Positions 53,501 through 64,000 of a stretch of DNA of 64,000 bases are shown here, in pieces. Position 1 is the first letter of the stretch; every line of letters starts with the position of its first letter. A program made the position numbers and the translations under genes. The stretch lies in contig NMRA01000270.1 of the NCBI GenBank assembly GCA_002633005.1, positions 270,345-334,344 of the forward strand. The letters run 5' to 3'. This DNA is from Phoronis australis. Its lineage: Eukaryota > Phoronida > Phoronidae. The notes under the pieces were generated by a model that saw nothing but the letters and a program-made list of their open reading frames with translations, did not search any database and was not told where the DNA came from.

Positions 53501-54397
53501 CAAGAGGAAGCAATAGATGTCTGTGTGTACAAGTGTTGCTGATGATAACGAGAATTTCTGAAACTAGGCTAACAAAAATTTCAGCTTTTGGATAAATCTA
53601 TTCAGAGAACACCTCTGGACAAAGCGATGTAGGAACTGGCAGAATTTAACAAAATCTAGGGTTTAACGATTTGTAAGAAGTTTGTAAAACTCGCAGTTTC
53701 ATATTCACATTCTATTTATACTGGTTTCCTCCATTGTGCCAAGCTTTCTTTTCCGCTCGACACGATCACAAAAATTAAAGTAATCCATAATTGTTACTTT
53801 GGCTTGGCATATCTACAAGGGTGCAGGTCCACTACCACACGAGTTCATTAATCATACCTGTGACTTGTATTGGGAGATATTTGTCATAATTATAATTTAC
53901 GTCTTGTAACAGTGTACAAGCCTGGTGAGAGACGCAACACGTTCGACATGTTTATATACACGATATCTACCCACCTTTTAATTGCATGGTTTTATTTGGC
54001 ATTTCTTGTTCTTTAATTTCCTGTTCCAGATCCCCTGGCCAAAAGTATGACCCGGTTTGCTCTTGGGCATTATAAAGTCTCTAAACATACCATTTTCCCA
54101 AAAACCTAGATAAAGATTTTATTGTCGGGACATTACAAACCAGTGCTATTTAGATCGACAAGTTACAAATTTTAAAATTAAAATTGTGGATTACTTTCAG
54201 AAATACCTCAATTTGGTGCATTTATGAAGTTCAAGTAGTTTTATTACCAGTTGTTGGGACTGTGTGTCCATTTTCCTGGCTTGAGTAAAGTTATTTTGTA
54301 TGGCTTGCATACTTGTTAATGATATTGGAATTTATTGTATTTGTTTTCTTGGGTAGCAAGCACTTGATACAGGGTTTGTATATGTGCTGATGGTTTA

Positions 54398-54412
54398 AAT
54401 AAACTATTTATT
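54398..54412. terminator. Candidate bidirectional poly(A) signal
   Basis: AATAAA (54398-54403) on the + strand and TTTATT (54407-54412, AATAAA on the - strand) are separated by CTA. It lies about 0.9 kb past the DHDDS stop and 1.5 kb past the TMEM161 stop, which converge here. Use by either gene is inferred. Confidence 0.4.
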
Positions 54413-54440
54413 GAACATTTTGAACTTTTATAGCACTGAC

Positions 54441-54513
54441 CAGTGGCGGATTTAGAGGGGGCCAAGGGGGCGGCCAAAATCCCCCCTAACTCAAAATCCT
54501 GGATCCGCCCCTG
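54441..54513. mobile_element. Short CAGTGGCG-type MITE
   Basis: Palindromic 73-bp unit, CAGTGGCGGATTTAG ... CTGGATCCGCCCCTG, with CTGAC on both sides (54436-54440 and 54514-54518). The ends resemble widespread hAT-like MITEs. Confidence 0.6.
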
Positions 54514-54518
54514 CTGAC

Positions 54519-55225
54519 CAACTCTGAAGTTGGCACTCCCCAGCTTGCATTGAATATCATTTACAAGTTTAGGTGGGTTCAGCCTGCACGGCAGTGTTAC
54601 CAAATAGAATTTAAAGAACAATGCTGCATTTTTGCTATCACATCTTTTTCTTTTAAATGCAACGAAACGAAATGAGCTGTGGCTGGATGGAGCTAGAGTA
54701 CTTTGTAGACAGCGCCACCTATTGTTCACTGATGTCTTCGGTAGTCACTATGCAGTGCTACTTTTCAGAATTTTTGTAACTTTGAAGTCGTTGCGTCATT
54801 ATGCTGTCATATCATTGTAATATTCAAATGATTCGTGCACATGACAAAGTTGCCAGTGAAAACAAGAAACTTCAATTCCATCTTTGTCGGCAAGACTCGT
54901 CTAGCTTTCATACTCTTGTTGCCAATGATTCGTCGTATGTTTGTGATTGGCCAAATAAATACGAGTCTGACTGCTTGGCCTGCTTAAAGACGCACGTCTT
55001 CAAAAGTTGAACTGTACCTACATTCAAATATACCACAAACCAAGGTTCAGAGACTTGTTTTACTCAGTTACAAGCAATTCTCAAGATAACAAAACATTCT
55101 ACAAACTGAGTGTGGTGTTGCAATTGAAAAGTATTTCTTTTTTTAACACAACTACAATGGCTGAGGCCTATGGCAGAACCTATTCACTCATGATATGCCT
55201 TTTGCAAAAAAATTGTGAGACATGG
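54519..55225. other. Convergent intergenic region
   Basis: Between DHDDS and TMEM161 3' ends. It probably holds 3' UTR sequence of TMEM161. No coding region recognised. Confidence 0.4.
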
Positions 55226-55335
55226 TAATGGTCTGATATAATGTGCCCGAATTTTGAGAACCAGTTTTCCCCACTAAATAACGAGCATCAAACTGGTTCT
55301 CAAAATGCGGACACGTTATATTGGACTATTGCCCA
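55226..55335. mobile_element. Palindromic MITE, copy 5
   Basis: AATGGTCTGATATAATGTGC, ATTTTGAGAACCAGTTTT, centre CACTAAATAACGAGCATC, AACTGGTTCTCAAAATGCGG, CGTTATATTGGACTATTGCC. One of the best-preserved copies. Confidence 0.9.
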
Positions 55336-55873
55336 GAGACACATCAACTAAAACAAGTTTGTGATTAAGCATTTAAAAGGAGCAGGTAAAAGGACAAACT
55401 AATTAAATTAATTTCTCTGTTACGTAACATTCCTAAGGGAAGATTTATAATAAACCTGCAGTGCAAAAAAGACTGCACAATTTAAACCTGCTGTGAACCC
55501 ACCTGCTGTAAAAAAAATACGTCAAACACTTGAAGTAACAAAACTGACCTCAAATTGTTCCTCCTTGTGAATTGAGGATTTGGAAAGAAGGAAAAGGACC
55601 ACCAATTTGATATTGCTGGAGACGAGGCTCAATAAGTTGGTTTCATCTGGCGGGTCACTTTAAGTGTATGCGAATGGACTCGAACAGTAGCCGTCAGTTC
55701 TTACGAAGTCCAGAATTAAATTACAAAATAAGCGAAGAGCAAGTTGAGCCAGACACTTGGTAAACTTCCTTAATTTGAAATTGGTCTTACTAAAAGAAGG
55801 TAGACTCCCAGCAGCATAAGGGTCAACACTCGCATCATAAATCTATTTCAATATGTATACACCAACTATGAAC

Positions 55874-57328
55874 CTACTGTATAAAGTATGAGTAATACAT
55901 GACGCCAAACAGACTGGTGGCAGACCACGCTGCACAGATCCACCAAGTAATATAGGACAACACACCCTTGAACACAGTTGGTGTGAAAACTCTAGCCAGG
56001 CTCGACAGAGCCAATGTGAACTGAGCGGCCGTTTCTGCGATGCTCTCCGGAACATGTGACATAGTCTTATTAGTGGTTGAGTTTACGTCTCGCGCCAACA
56101 GGCTGAAGTCCGTGCCGTGCAACCAGGATGAGTTTGATAATGTTTTGAAGCAGAAAGTGAGAAACAGCAATAGAATGATCGGAGCCAAGTACTGAAGGGC
56201 AGCGGCAGCTAGGTAGTAAAAAACACGCGCTATTGTTCGTTGAAGATCGACGTTACTAATACGACCAGCTTCCTTTTTAAGGGCTTCAGTTCGCTCTTGC
56301 GCGATATTGAGGTAGGCTTGAAAATGTTGCGGAGCAAGCAGTAATCTGGAAGCACACGTGACCAGGATAAGCCACAGGCGGCTGGATTCAAATCCCTCAT
56401 CTGTTAATAATGGTTTCTGACCTTTGACCCCAGTCAGATAATCTCTCATTAATGGTTTATACCAGCATAAAACAACTAATAGTGGCAGAAGAAAGTTGAT
56501 GTGTAATAACACTTTAGTACCAGCACTGCTGTATTTGAGGGCGTCCGTGTACATTTTTGCATACCTCAAACCTGGAAAAGTCAAGAGAGCTCCGTTAATG
56601 GCACTTATTACTGCTAAAGTGATTCTGAATGAGTTTAGAGAAGCGGGACCGCTGGATGAAATTCCCTGATTATTTAGGAAGTCTTCTGCATGTGACGAAA
56701 AATTGCCATAGGCTGGGATAAGACTGAATTCCAGAATGTCTTCATCAACAATCAAGATTCCCATAGCTGCGACGAAGAAAAAGAAGCCAAAAACAACACA
56801 CATAATCCTCTCTGATCCATCCTCGGTTCTGAAGTATGCAGCAGTCAATGAGAACAAGACTTTAATGCAGAACATCACCACCAGGAGGCACCACAACATG
56901 CTCAAGTTGATCTCTGCCCTGGGCTGGAAAAGTGCATAGTAAATTTCTGTGATAATATATAGTGTCCCGGCACAGAAAGAGAAATCCAGCAGCCACTGGT
57001 AATCAGAATAGTAGTGCAGATGTATGACGTCAATAGGTGTCACCTCTGCAGGTTCAAGTTGAAAGTCAAGATTTTTTGGTACAGTGAAGGCTTCAGGTTT
57101 TGGTGTACCATTCAGCTCCTCCTTATTGCCTCTCCTGTTCCTAAGGTGCTGTTTCCTGGTGTTGTGAGGTACACCTGCAGCAGTCTTCAACTCCTCGTCG
57201 GTGGGGTGGAGGTAGCGGACTAACCCCCGGCACAACAACCAGCGACCGATGGAGTAGAACGGCATGATCCTCTGCAAGAGGCTGGCCATTATCATACTAA
57301 ATACCAGCTGAGCACCAAACAAGGCCAT
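55874..57328 (-). CDS. TMEM161: TMEM161 family multipass membrane protein
   Basis: 484 residues in one uninterrupted exon; vertebrate TMEM161A/B are about 480-490. Conserved blocks: QLVFSMIMASLLQRIMP, YSIGRWLLC, DYQWLLDFSFCAGTLYIITE, LVVMFCIKVLFSLTAAYF, MCVVFGFFFFVAAMGILIV, TFPGLRYAKM, LLHINFLLPLLVVLCW, KEAGRISNVDLQRTIARVFY and SLARVFTPTVFKGVLS. It has about eight hydrophobic segments and ends SATSLFGVMYYSYFIQ. Biochemical function is not established; TMEM161B has been linked to cardiac rhythm and cortical development in vertebrates. A 3' splice site (TTTTTTTCAG) ends 12 bp before the ATG (exon edge 57340), so a 5' untranslated exon lies upstream, perhaps near 59.3 kb. Similarity to A or B is not resolved. 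Confidence 0.94.
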   Translation of the reverse strand: MALFGAQLVFSMIMASLLQRIMPFYSIGRWLLCRGLVRYLHPTDEELKTAAGVPHNTRKQHLRNRRGNKEELNGTPKPEAFTVPKNLDFQLEPAEVTPIDVIHLHYYSDYQWLLDFSFCAGTLYIITEIYYALFQPRAEINLSMLWCLLVVMFCIKVLFSLTAAYFRTEDGSERIMCVVFGFFFFVAAMGILIVDEDILEFSLIPAYGNFSSHAEDFLNNQGISSSGPASLNSFRITLAVISAINGALLTFPGLRYAKMYTDALKYSSAGTKVLLHINFLLPLLVVLCWYKPLMRDYLTGVKGQKPLLTDEGFESSRLWLILVTCASRLLLAPQHFQAYLNIAQERTEALKKEAGRISNVDLQRTIARVFYYLAAAALQYLAPIILLLFLTFCFKTLSNSSWLHGTDFSLLARDVNSTTNKTMSHVPESIAETAAQFTLALSSLARVFTPTVFKGVLSYITWWICAAWSATSLFGVMYYSYFIQ

Positions 57329-58328
57329 TGTTCTGTAGTACTGAAAAAAATATAATACGCATTAGCAACCAAATTTGCACGAGATAATTCTGTTCTCTAC
57401 CTACGACCAATTGATTTGTACACAGGATAACTGGTTTTCCATAATTCAATTGTAAAGTAAGAGCAAAAATCCAAACATGGTTTAAATAGTGGTCCCTGTA
57501 CTATTATCCATAAGCTTTACTGCAGTTGGCTTATTTACCAATGTCCCTACACCCATAGGTCAGCAAGGCAACAATGGTAGCAGATTCCACAGCTAGAATC
57601 TGAATCAAATTCACACATAAATGACAGGGTCAAGCGTCCCATTTTGCATTCTACTGTGTACAAGCATAAGTTTTCGAACCATTCTCAGAAACTGTTGCAT
57701 CAACTGGTAAGTGTGAATGCTCACTGACTCAGGAATCGTTAGTGTCTTCAATGTAAACGTTCGCCAAACACAATAACCAGTAAAAATCGAACGTGGTAAC
57801 AACTGACACTCACAAGCTTGGAACTAAGTTAATTAATGTGTTAATTAATACAAGCAACCCTATATTAATAAGCTCACACATAAAATCTATATATGCTATA
57901 GTAATAACTGACAAACTTGGAACTAAATAATAAGCGTAATATTCAAATCATTGCCATTTTCAGCCAATTGCATTTGCCAGGATTCATTGGCAGGCATTGC
58001 GCTAAGCAATTACATCGCCCTGGATGTCGCAGGCATACAGGGGCGATAGTACATCCCCACAAAAAGTTACGAATTTCAAAATACAGGAAATAAAATCAAA
58101 TGAATATGCACATGGAGTTGTAAACAACTCATACCATAAATCTGGAGACGATTCAGTCAAGATAATTTGAACAACTCCAGGAAAATCTGTCGCAGTTTGC
58201 TCGAGTTTCTCTTACTGGGTGCCATTTTGAGGAAGATACGTGAAATCACGCATGTTGATGAATAAAAAGTCCAAGGGACACAAATCTTACAAATTTCACC
58301 TGATACCTTCTCATGCTATTTTGCAAGT

Positions 58329-58364
58329 GTCACGCGCCAGTGTCACGCGCTAGCGTCACGCGCT
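58329..58364. repeat. 13-bp tandem repeat, GTCACGCGC x3
   Basis: GTCACGCGC at 58329, 58342 and 58355 with constant 13-bp spacing and 4-bp linkers. CpG-rich in an AT-rich area; could be a cluster of factor sites or just a short tandem repeat. Confidence 0.85.
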
Positions 58365-58702
58365 TCGCTCAGTCTAGAGCTAGCCTATGCCTAACTCACA
58401 TGACTCAGTTGACATACTTTGTGGTTATCGCACGCATAATGAAAAAGTTAACGGCAAACAAAAAAGGGGAGTTGGAATTCTTCCTGGAAGTCACCTTAAT
58501 TGTCACAACTAAGCTTCACCGAAGATACGTATAGAAGTAGAAAGAACCAATGAAGAAAGTAAGCGCTTTTTTATAAGTGATAGTTTTAAGTGTGGAATGT
58601 ATTTTTGGTGAGGTGAAAACTCAAAATCCGTGGCCAGATTTGGCCTACCGCCCGTTTAAAATACATGGAATGAAATGCGTACCGAAAGCGATGGGAAGTA
58701 TT

Positions 58703-58733
58703 GTAGCCCCTAACCGGCCAACCGAGGGGCTAC
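58703..58733. other. Perfect 9-bp stem hairpin
   Basis: GTAGCCCCT, 13-nt loop, AGGGGCTAC. No T-run or transcript context, so its role is unknown. Confidence 0.6.
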
Positions 58734-59330
58734 GGACGTATTGCCTAGCATTGCGCATGCTGTGAGGGAACTTGGAATCTAGCTTAATCTCAACTTGAAT
58801 ACCGTGAATGAGTGAAATTGGAATACATAAGGAAACTTGACAAGTTCACTCAAATAATTACGTTCACGGTGACAAAAATTTACACAGCACTAAATCAAAT
58901 TACATGTTGATAGAATAACGTGGATTTAACTAATCCTTTTTCAACTCTTGCGATTTTATTCACCAAACAATACTAACATCACAAAAAACTATCGCATATT
59001 CCTCTGATTCTTTGACACAAGTTATGCCAAAGGAGAAAATGGGTGATCGTGAGATTGCTTTACACTGAATAAAAAAACTTCACCTGATTGCCCAAATGAA
59101 TATTCAATTCCAAGTTCACGCATACGCGATCTTCAGATTACGGTATCATTAATGATTAATCAGGATTAGGCCTACAAGTTTACGCAAAGCACGCTCGGCG
59201 AATTTGGAGGCCTAAAACGCAGAATTACAGATAAAATTATAAGTAAATATCAATACCACACAGTAAAATTAGCGCAGAATAGCGCACAACACAGTTCAGC
59301 TTCACCACTTCAGAGCGAGCACCTGTACAA

Positions 59331-59404
59331 GGAGGCTGCCATATTTGGAATAATCGGTCATCACCGTAAATTTCCGACTCCAAACTTCCGTGTGCGCTTG
59401 CGCA
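59331..59404 (-). promoter_or_regulatory. Probable TMEM161 promoter
   Basis: On the minus strand, in order: TGCGCAAGCGCA (NRF1-like, 59393-59404), CGGAAGT (ETS-like, 59384-59390), then AAATATGGCAGCC (YY1-like, about 59338-59350). This is a common order at CpG-type housekeeping promoters. A weak donor (TTGTACAG/GTGCTC at 59331-59332) could end a first exon. Inferred from motifs only. Confidence 0.35.
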
Positions 59405-59784
59405 TTTTGTCCAACTTCAAGAAGCTTGTCTGGGATAATTTTGTTTCTCAACTGAAGCAAACAAATTAACTGCTTTACCTATTAAGCGAAAGCCTATTAT
59501 GGGGAAAGTCTGTGAAGATGGTTGTAATACAGTTTTCCTAAAATAGTGCTTGCTGCTAATAACTTTCTTACGTCAGGTAAGTTGTTTTAGCGTCCTGTCA
59601 AGGACGGTCAATAATTTCCAAACGTCAAGATCCTGTCAACGCAACCACAACAAATCTCAGTTTCTGAATATCGTTTGACAAGCTTAGGTTCTACCCACTG
59701 TTAGCTATCGGATGTTAGGTGGGTTTAGCCATGGTTAGGCCCCCATGACTATGTAACTAGTAGCGTTGATAGAAAACTAAAATC

Positions 59785-59917
59785 GGCACTGGTCGGATAT
59801 ACAGGGCCCTTAGGGGTCTCTGATTTTGAGAACCAGTTTCATCCACTGAATAACTTGCCCGTTATTCAGTGATTGCCTGGTTCTCAAAATCAGGGACTGC
59901 TATATCTGACCGGTGCC
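59785..59917. mobile_element. Palindromic MITE, copy 6
   Basis: GGCACTGGTCGGATATA, GATTTTGAGAACCAGTTT, CACTGAATAACTTGCCCG, then a second inverted centre TTATTCAGTG, CCTGGTTCTCAAAATC, TATATCTGACCGGTGCC. Slightly longer (133 bp) than the others because the centre is itself inverted. Confidence 0.85.
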
Positions 59918-60484
59918 ACTGAAATCGTACACTTACTAGATTGCACAATTAACTTCAATCTCTTCTGTCCAGGATGCATTCCACGGTATTTGTGCCATGG
60001 ACTTAAAAATTTCAAATCAGCCTTTTAACTTTCATTTTGATGTTTACACATACTTTAATCATTGAATTTTGTTGTCTGCTGGTCCATTTTCTGTTAGTCT
60101 TAGAAATTTTGCTTTTATCAGAAGGTTTATCTCTTATTTGTAAAATTTTGCGTTACAGATGTGACATAACTTTTTTCATAATTTTTTCTGCAGACATGAA
60201 GAAACAAATGCCAAAATTGTTTTAATATATCAGTTGCTACACAAGAAGTATACTAACAGTTGAAAGTACCTGATTTTTGATAATTAGTATTTCCAATTAA
60301 ACTTTCAAATTAGTGAAAGTCACATCTGTAACATTTAAATAACAAAAGTTTTGATTTTAGGAAAAAAAGTTAATCAATTTTAACGCAATTTAATTTTCTC
60401 TTTATTCACCCTAATCAACATAATTTAGCAAAATTTCTCAAATGTATCTCAATCCAGTTCCAAAAAAATCAAAAAACATTTCAA

Positions 60485-60517
60485 GTCACATCTGTAACAG
60501 TTTGTTACAGATGTGAC
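60485..60517. repeat. Perfect palindrome of two 14-bp motifs
   Basis: GTCACATCTGTAAC and its exact reverse complement with 5 bp between them. Part of the motif family in 59975-62710. Confidence 0.95.
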
Positions 60518-60918
60518 GTCATGTAAGAAATGTGACCATCTTTTGCAGCCACTAAGTAAAGATTTACTTTTCATGACTTAATTTTTAAAAGGTTTGTATG
60601 ATTAATTTGGACAAATATCTATGAAGAATTGTTAAAGCCACTGTTAATCATCTACTGAGCCAAGTACTCCCCGTTTAGCAATAGTTCACGGCTAACCGTA
60701 ACGTCGACACACACTGTGGTGAAGAAGATATGCACTGAAGGTCCCCTTCATTCACTATAGCCACCAGTAAAAATCCACAAACTTCACCCGAAGCACCAGC
60801 TGAAAATCCACCCACTTCACCTGAGGCATATCCCCCTTCATCAGAGGGACTGATCAGTGTTTTTTCTGTCAGTGATTTTGTGGTTGTTGAGTTTCGAGTT
60901 ATTTGTTTCAAGCAAGAT

Positions 60919-61752
60919 GTTCCATCAAAACTGGTATTACGGTGTTAAGCAGACAGACCAGAGTCAAAAACGTACTACCGCACCTTCAAAACAGCTAACC
61001 AGCCCGAAAAACACAAACCCCGACCTCTAAAACAGAAACCCTGGGGATCGGACTGGACACCCCGGACCGAAACACCACTCCTGTACTTGCTTTCCAACAT
61101 TGTTTATCGCAAGAAAATAGTGCCTTTATTAGTACTCTGTGTTCATACGACTTGTATCAATTTCGCATTTTGATGAAACAATAAATCTTCCTATTTTAAA
61201 TAGTTGATGTGATATGTTGTTTTAAACAACTTAGGACCGATCTGTAGCAAAAAAGTGTTGATTCTTAAATCGCGGACGTGTGTACAGTGTACTAGACAGG
61301 GTGAACAATGAAAAATGGCATGTGCTCGAGTGGTGGATGCCACAATGGTCACAGACTTCTGAGGGATTATCTACCAAAAAAGCATGTGAATGCGTAGAAT
61401 TCAGAAATTCCGATTCCAAATTTAGTGATCATTGAGGAGTTGAAGTTACTCTTCTTGAGGACAAGAACAGTAAAGTTGGTGACCACAAATTGCATGAGTT
61501 TTAAGCAACAAGTCAACATAATGTAAGTTACGTTTTGTTATAATCTTTAACAAATGCAGAAAACAAATGCAAAGTACTAGAAAATGCTCTGTTTGAGGCT
61601 ATTGACATTGTCTTATAAAATTTGAAAAATTGTCCAGGTTCCCTATTTGATCACTGGGGTTCGTGTTTTAAAAGCCGGATTTGTTTTTCGGGCTGGTTAG
61701 CTGTTTTGACTCCGGGATATTTTTTAAGCTAGGATTCCAATTTCGATGGAAC
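60919..61752. mobile_element. Inner inverted-repeat element
   Basis: A perfect 26-bp inverted repeat (60988-61013 and 61682-61707; contains ACAGCTAACCAGCCCGAAAA) sits within longer, looser arms that start GTTCCATC(A)AAA at 60919 and GTTCCATCGAAA in reverse at 61752, and reach CCC(T/A)GGGGATC-like sequence near 61045 and 61655. The middle has no convincing coding region. Probably a MITE nested in the larger block. Confidence 0.55.
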
Positions 61753-62710
61753 AATTGTGTCCTAGGAGCTCAAACGTTGCACAAACCATGATGGTTGAAA
61801 GAGATGGTATCAAAGTCACTGTCATGAGAAAAACAGATAGTAACAAGACTGTGTTCAGTTTACCAGCACAAGACGACACCACATGGATTGACTGGGACCA
61901 AACAATCAAAAAACTGCCTGGTCTGCATATCGATCATTGCTCAGAATAATTTACAAGGACAAGCAAATGTCGCAGCCTAAACGAACATTTAATCCTAAGA
62001 TTTTAGCTCAGTACGTCATGTCAGCATTTCACATCACTTCGTAATTATACCTGTATGAGTGTTTATGTTGGCCTTAGTTAGTTGTACCTGATTTACTCCT
62101 GTTACTAAACTCAACTTTTTCAAGGTGGTTTAAGGACTTACTTGGTATAGTTTTTGTATTTTTCTCTCAGTGACCACAATTTCATAATGAAGCTCAAAAC
62201 ACAGGTGCACGGCAAACAAGCAAAGTAAATTTTATTAGCTTTGTTTTCATTAAAATTGCATTCTACAACTCTGTATAGTGCAAGTGCCAAATAGTCACAT
62301 CTGTTACAGTCACATCTGTAATGCACATGTTTTTTTTTAAATTGCTCATAATTATACAAAGACTTGATTTTAGTTCAAAAACCTTTTCTTCATGTTATAG
62401 CCAAATAATAGTTAAATTATCTATAGGGAAACTAGTTCCATAATATGAAAGACAGAACAGAGTTTTTAGACAAACCACCATTAGCATATTAACCATGGCA
62501 TTTTCGGTCACATCTGTAACACTAATTAAAAGTAAATTTTAGTACACTTATAATGTGCAGAATTAAAAACTTTTGATACCTGAAGTGCTTCCATCAAGTG
62601 TGTAATGTGTACTTAAAATTTCTTACAACTGTGATGCTTCACTAATTTTATATTGGAATTTAAAGTGTCTGAATGTCACATCTGTAACAAAACCAATACC
62701 GTGGAATGCA

Positions 62711-63960
62711 CCTCGACACAAAGAATGCTCTACGATTGGATACACTGGAGGCACATTTTATAGAATATAGCCTTGGGACGATTGTTGGTAAAAAATTGCC
62801 AAATTGAAATCTTATGCAACATTGACATCCAGTGCTCATCAGATTCTGTTCAGCCACTTGGGAAAAACCCCAAGTCTTCATGAAATCGCCACAAGTTTCA
62901 TGAAATCAGTGCATTTGCCACCCTCAGCCGTCATCGCATATCAAACATGCGCTTAAATTACAACAAAAAGTTAACAGATGGAAGTGAGCATTGTTTGTTA
63001 GAAATCGGATAAGATCTTACCATGAAAAATGTGCCTTCAGTATATCCAGCCGTAGAGCGTTCTTCGTGGGCAGGAGAGATTGAAGTTAATGGTGAATTTT
63101 TTATGGGGAGTGATCGAAGAGGTATGCATAACTGTTTGAGAATGGAGTACGACACGACGCTTTTTTCTTTTAATTTTGGTCGATGATTTCAGCATCAGTT
63201 TTGGTGATCTCAGATTTTATTTGGCAACGGGGGATTTTTGCGTAGTCACATTTGGTGATCTGGCATCAAGCTAAGAAGTGTCAAGCACTGATAGCTTTAT
63301 AATCTTCCCCCTTCCTTGAGTAAAGAAAAAAGTTTGTGAGTGCTATATTACCATTGCACCATTACTTTGCCCAAATCTTCAATCAACTACTTTTTCCTCA
63401 AGGTTGCGAATAGTTCAGAACAAATTACTGACGTAGATTGTTTTTCACTGTTCCAGGCAAGGTGAGTGTTGGTTGATTTTGCATGCCTCCTGTCTAGTCG
63501 GTAGATGTGCTTTTCAAATGCAGGAGAGTGATTTTCTTGCTTCTCCATCATTCAAATGACACCTTCCTTGACCCTGTCCATTACAATCATTTAAAAGAAA
63601 AGCAGTCTGATGACAACTTTTGTAACTAATGATAGAACGCTGACTGCAAGGATGTGAGTGATCTTAAGAATATGCCCACTGGTTGGTTAAGATAAAGTAG
63701 TCGCTCGGACGTATTTGTCAAAAATGTTCGTGTGTATTATAGGAAAATCTTGAGAACTGATGATTCTGATTGGTGTTGTTATAAACAAAAAAAGAAATTA
63801 GTCGAGGTGTCAAAGTTGTACTTGTGTCTGATTTAATTCACCCCCTAATTGTTAGATTTGAGTTGTTCCGAAAGTTTACAAGAGTTAAATAAATTACCTG
63901 TGGGCAGACTGTAGAAAATGCTGTGAGTGGCTTAATGTCCAGTACAGAATTATTGTACTT
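62711..63960. other. Distal non-coding region
   Basis: No recognised gene. AGAGATTGAAGTTAAT at about 63078 repeats, in reverse, a stretch just outside the left end of the 59975-62710 block (59948-59963), hinting that related repeat sequence continues here. Confidence 0.35.
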
Positions 63961-63961
63961 A

Positions 63962-64000
63962 GTAGCTCAGTGGGTAGATTAGAATTTTTAATATTGAGTT
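63962..64000 (+). mobile_element. Possible tRNA-like SINE head, cut by window end
   Basis: TAGCTCAGTGGGTAGATTAGAA matches a tRNA D-arm/A box. The B box would lie beyond the window, so a SINE or a tRNA relic cannot be told apart. Confidence 0.35.

Larger units (their letters stand above)
57341..59330. other. TMEM161 5' intron or upstream region
   Basis: No exon recognised. It contains the GTCACGCGC triplication at 58329-58364 and a small hairpin at 58703-58733. Confidence 0.4.
59975..62710. mobile_element. 2.7-kb block with 16-bp inverted ends and GTTACAGATGTGAC motifs
   Basis: TGCATTCCACGGTATT at 59975-59990 has its exact reverse complement at 62695-62710; similarity continues outward with gaps (TGTCCAGGA versus TGTCGAGG). 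Inside are eight copies of GTCACATCTGTAAC or its reverse: 60152-60165 (reverse), 60319-60332, 60485-60498, 60504-60517 (reverse), 62294-62307 and 62309-62322 (one mismatch each), 62507-62520, 62675-62688. They cluster near both ends and are absent from the middle. This fits a DNA transposon with subterminal transposase sites, but no transposase and no target duplication could be shown. Confidence 0.5.

Noticed and set aside
61231-61419. Minus-strand peptide with THSHAFLVDNPSEVCDHCG, resembling the C-x2-C/H end of some LINE RNase H regions
   Set aside because: The later His and Cys of the motif are not in place and no neighbouring reverse-transcriptase sequence supports it.
61746-61949. 67-residue + strand open frame within the motif-rich block
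   Set aside because: No family resemblance and no splice or start context. It overlaps the right arm of the inner inverted repeat.

Overview
This is a eukaryotic, intron-rich, AT-rich animal window. Genes have many short exons with GT-AG introns, and introns and spacers are full of SINE, MITE, LINE and Penelope-like debris. The encoded proteins are close to vertebrate ones (a BRWD3/PHIP-type protein, DHDDS, TMEM161, and a GPR45/GPR63-type receptor). I infer an invertebrate deuterostome, possibly a hemichordate, cephalochordate or echinoderm. The species cannot be read from the sequence.

Layout. (1) 1-9.4 kb: one intronless GPCR coding region (2820-4070, +) in otherwise non-coding DNA, with a tRNA-derived SINE near 8.7-9.0 kb. 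(2) 9.4-37.5 kb (-): a complete BRWD3/PHIP-like gene. I placed 36 coding exons by splice sites and reading phase. They join in frame into 1852 codons: N-terminal LisH-like region, WD40 propeller, linker, CryptoTudor, two bromodomains, acidic and basic tail, stop. (3) 37.5-41.06 kb: divergent promoter region shared with DHDDS, plus a decayed Penelope-like element broken by an assembly gap. (4) 41.06-53.5 kb (+): complete DHDDS, seven coding exons, 334 codons. (5) 53.5-55.9 kb: convergent 3' ends. (6) 55.87-57.33 kb (-): TMEM161 with its whole coding region in one exon. (7) 57.4-64 kb: TMEM161 upstream region and an unusual repeat-rich block (59.97-62.71 kb) with a recurring 14-bp motif and inverted repeats.

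The genes are unrelated in function: chromatin reader and CRL4 adaptor, dolichol synthesis for glycosylation, a membrane protein, and an orphan-type receptor. BRWD and DHDDS are head to head with a CRE palindrome between them; DHDDS and TMEM161 are tail to tail.

Most unusual observations. Several tandem duplications in the BRWD gene copy splice junctions: the exon 6 donor, the exon 10 and exon 12 acceptors, and all of exon 32. The exon 32 copy is 170 bp, so using both copies would break the frame. Bromodomain 2 carries the canonical acetyl-lysine Asn where, as I recall, the human paralogs have Thr. A MITE family has six copies, one nested in a SINE. A 2.7-kb block is bounded by a perfect 16-bp inverted repeat and carries eight copies of a 14-bp motif.
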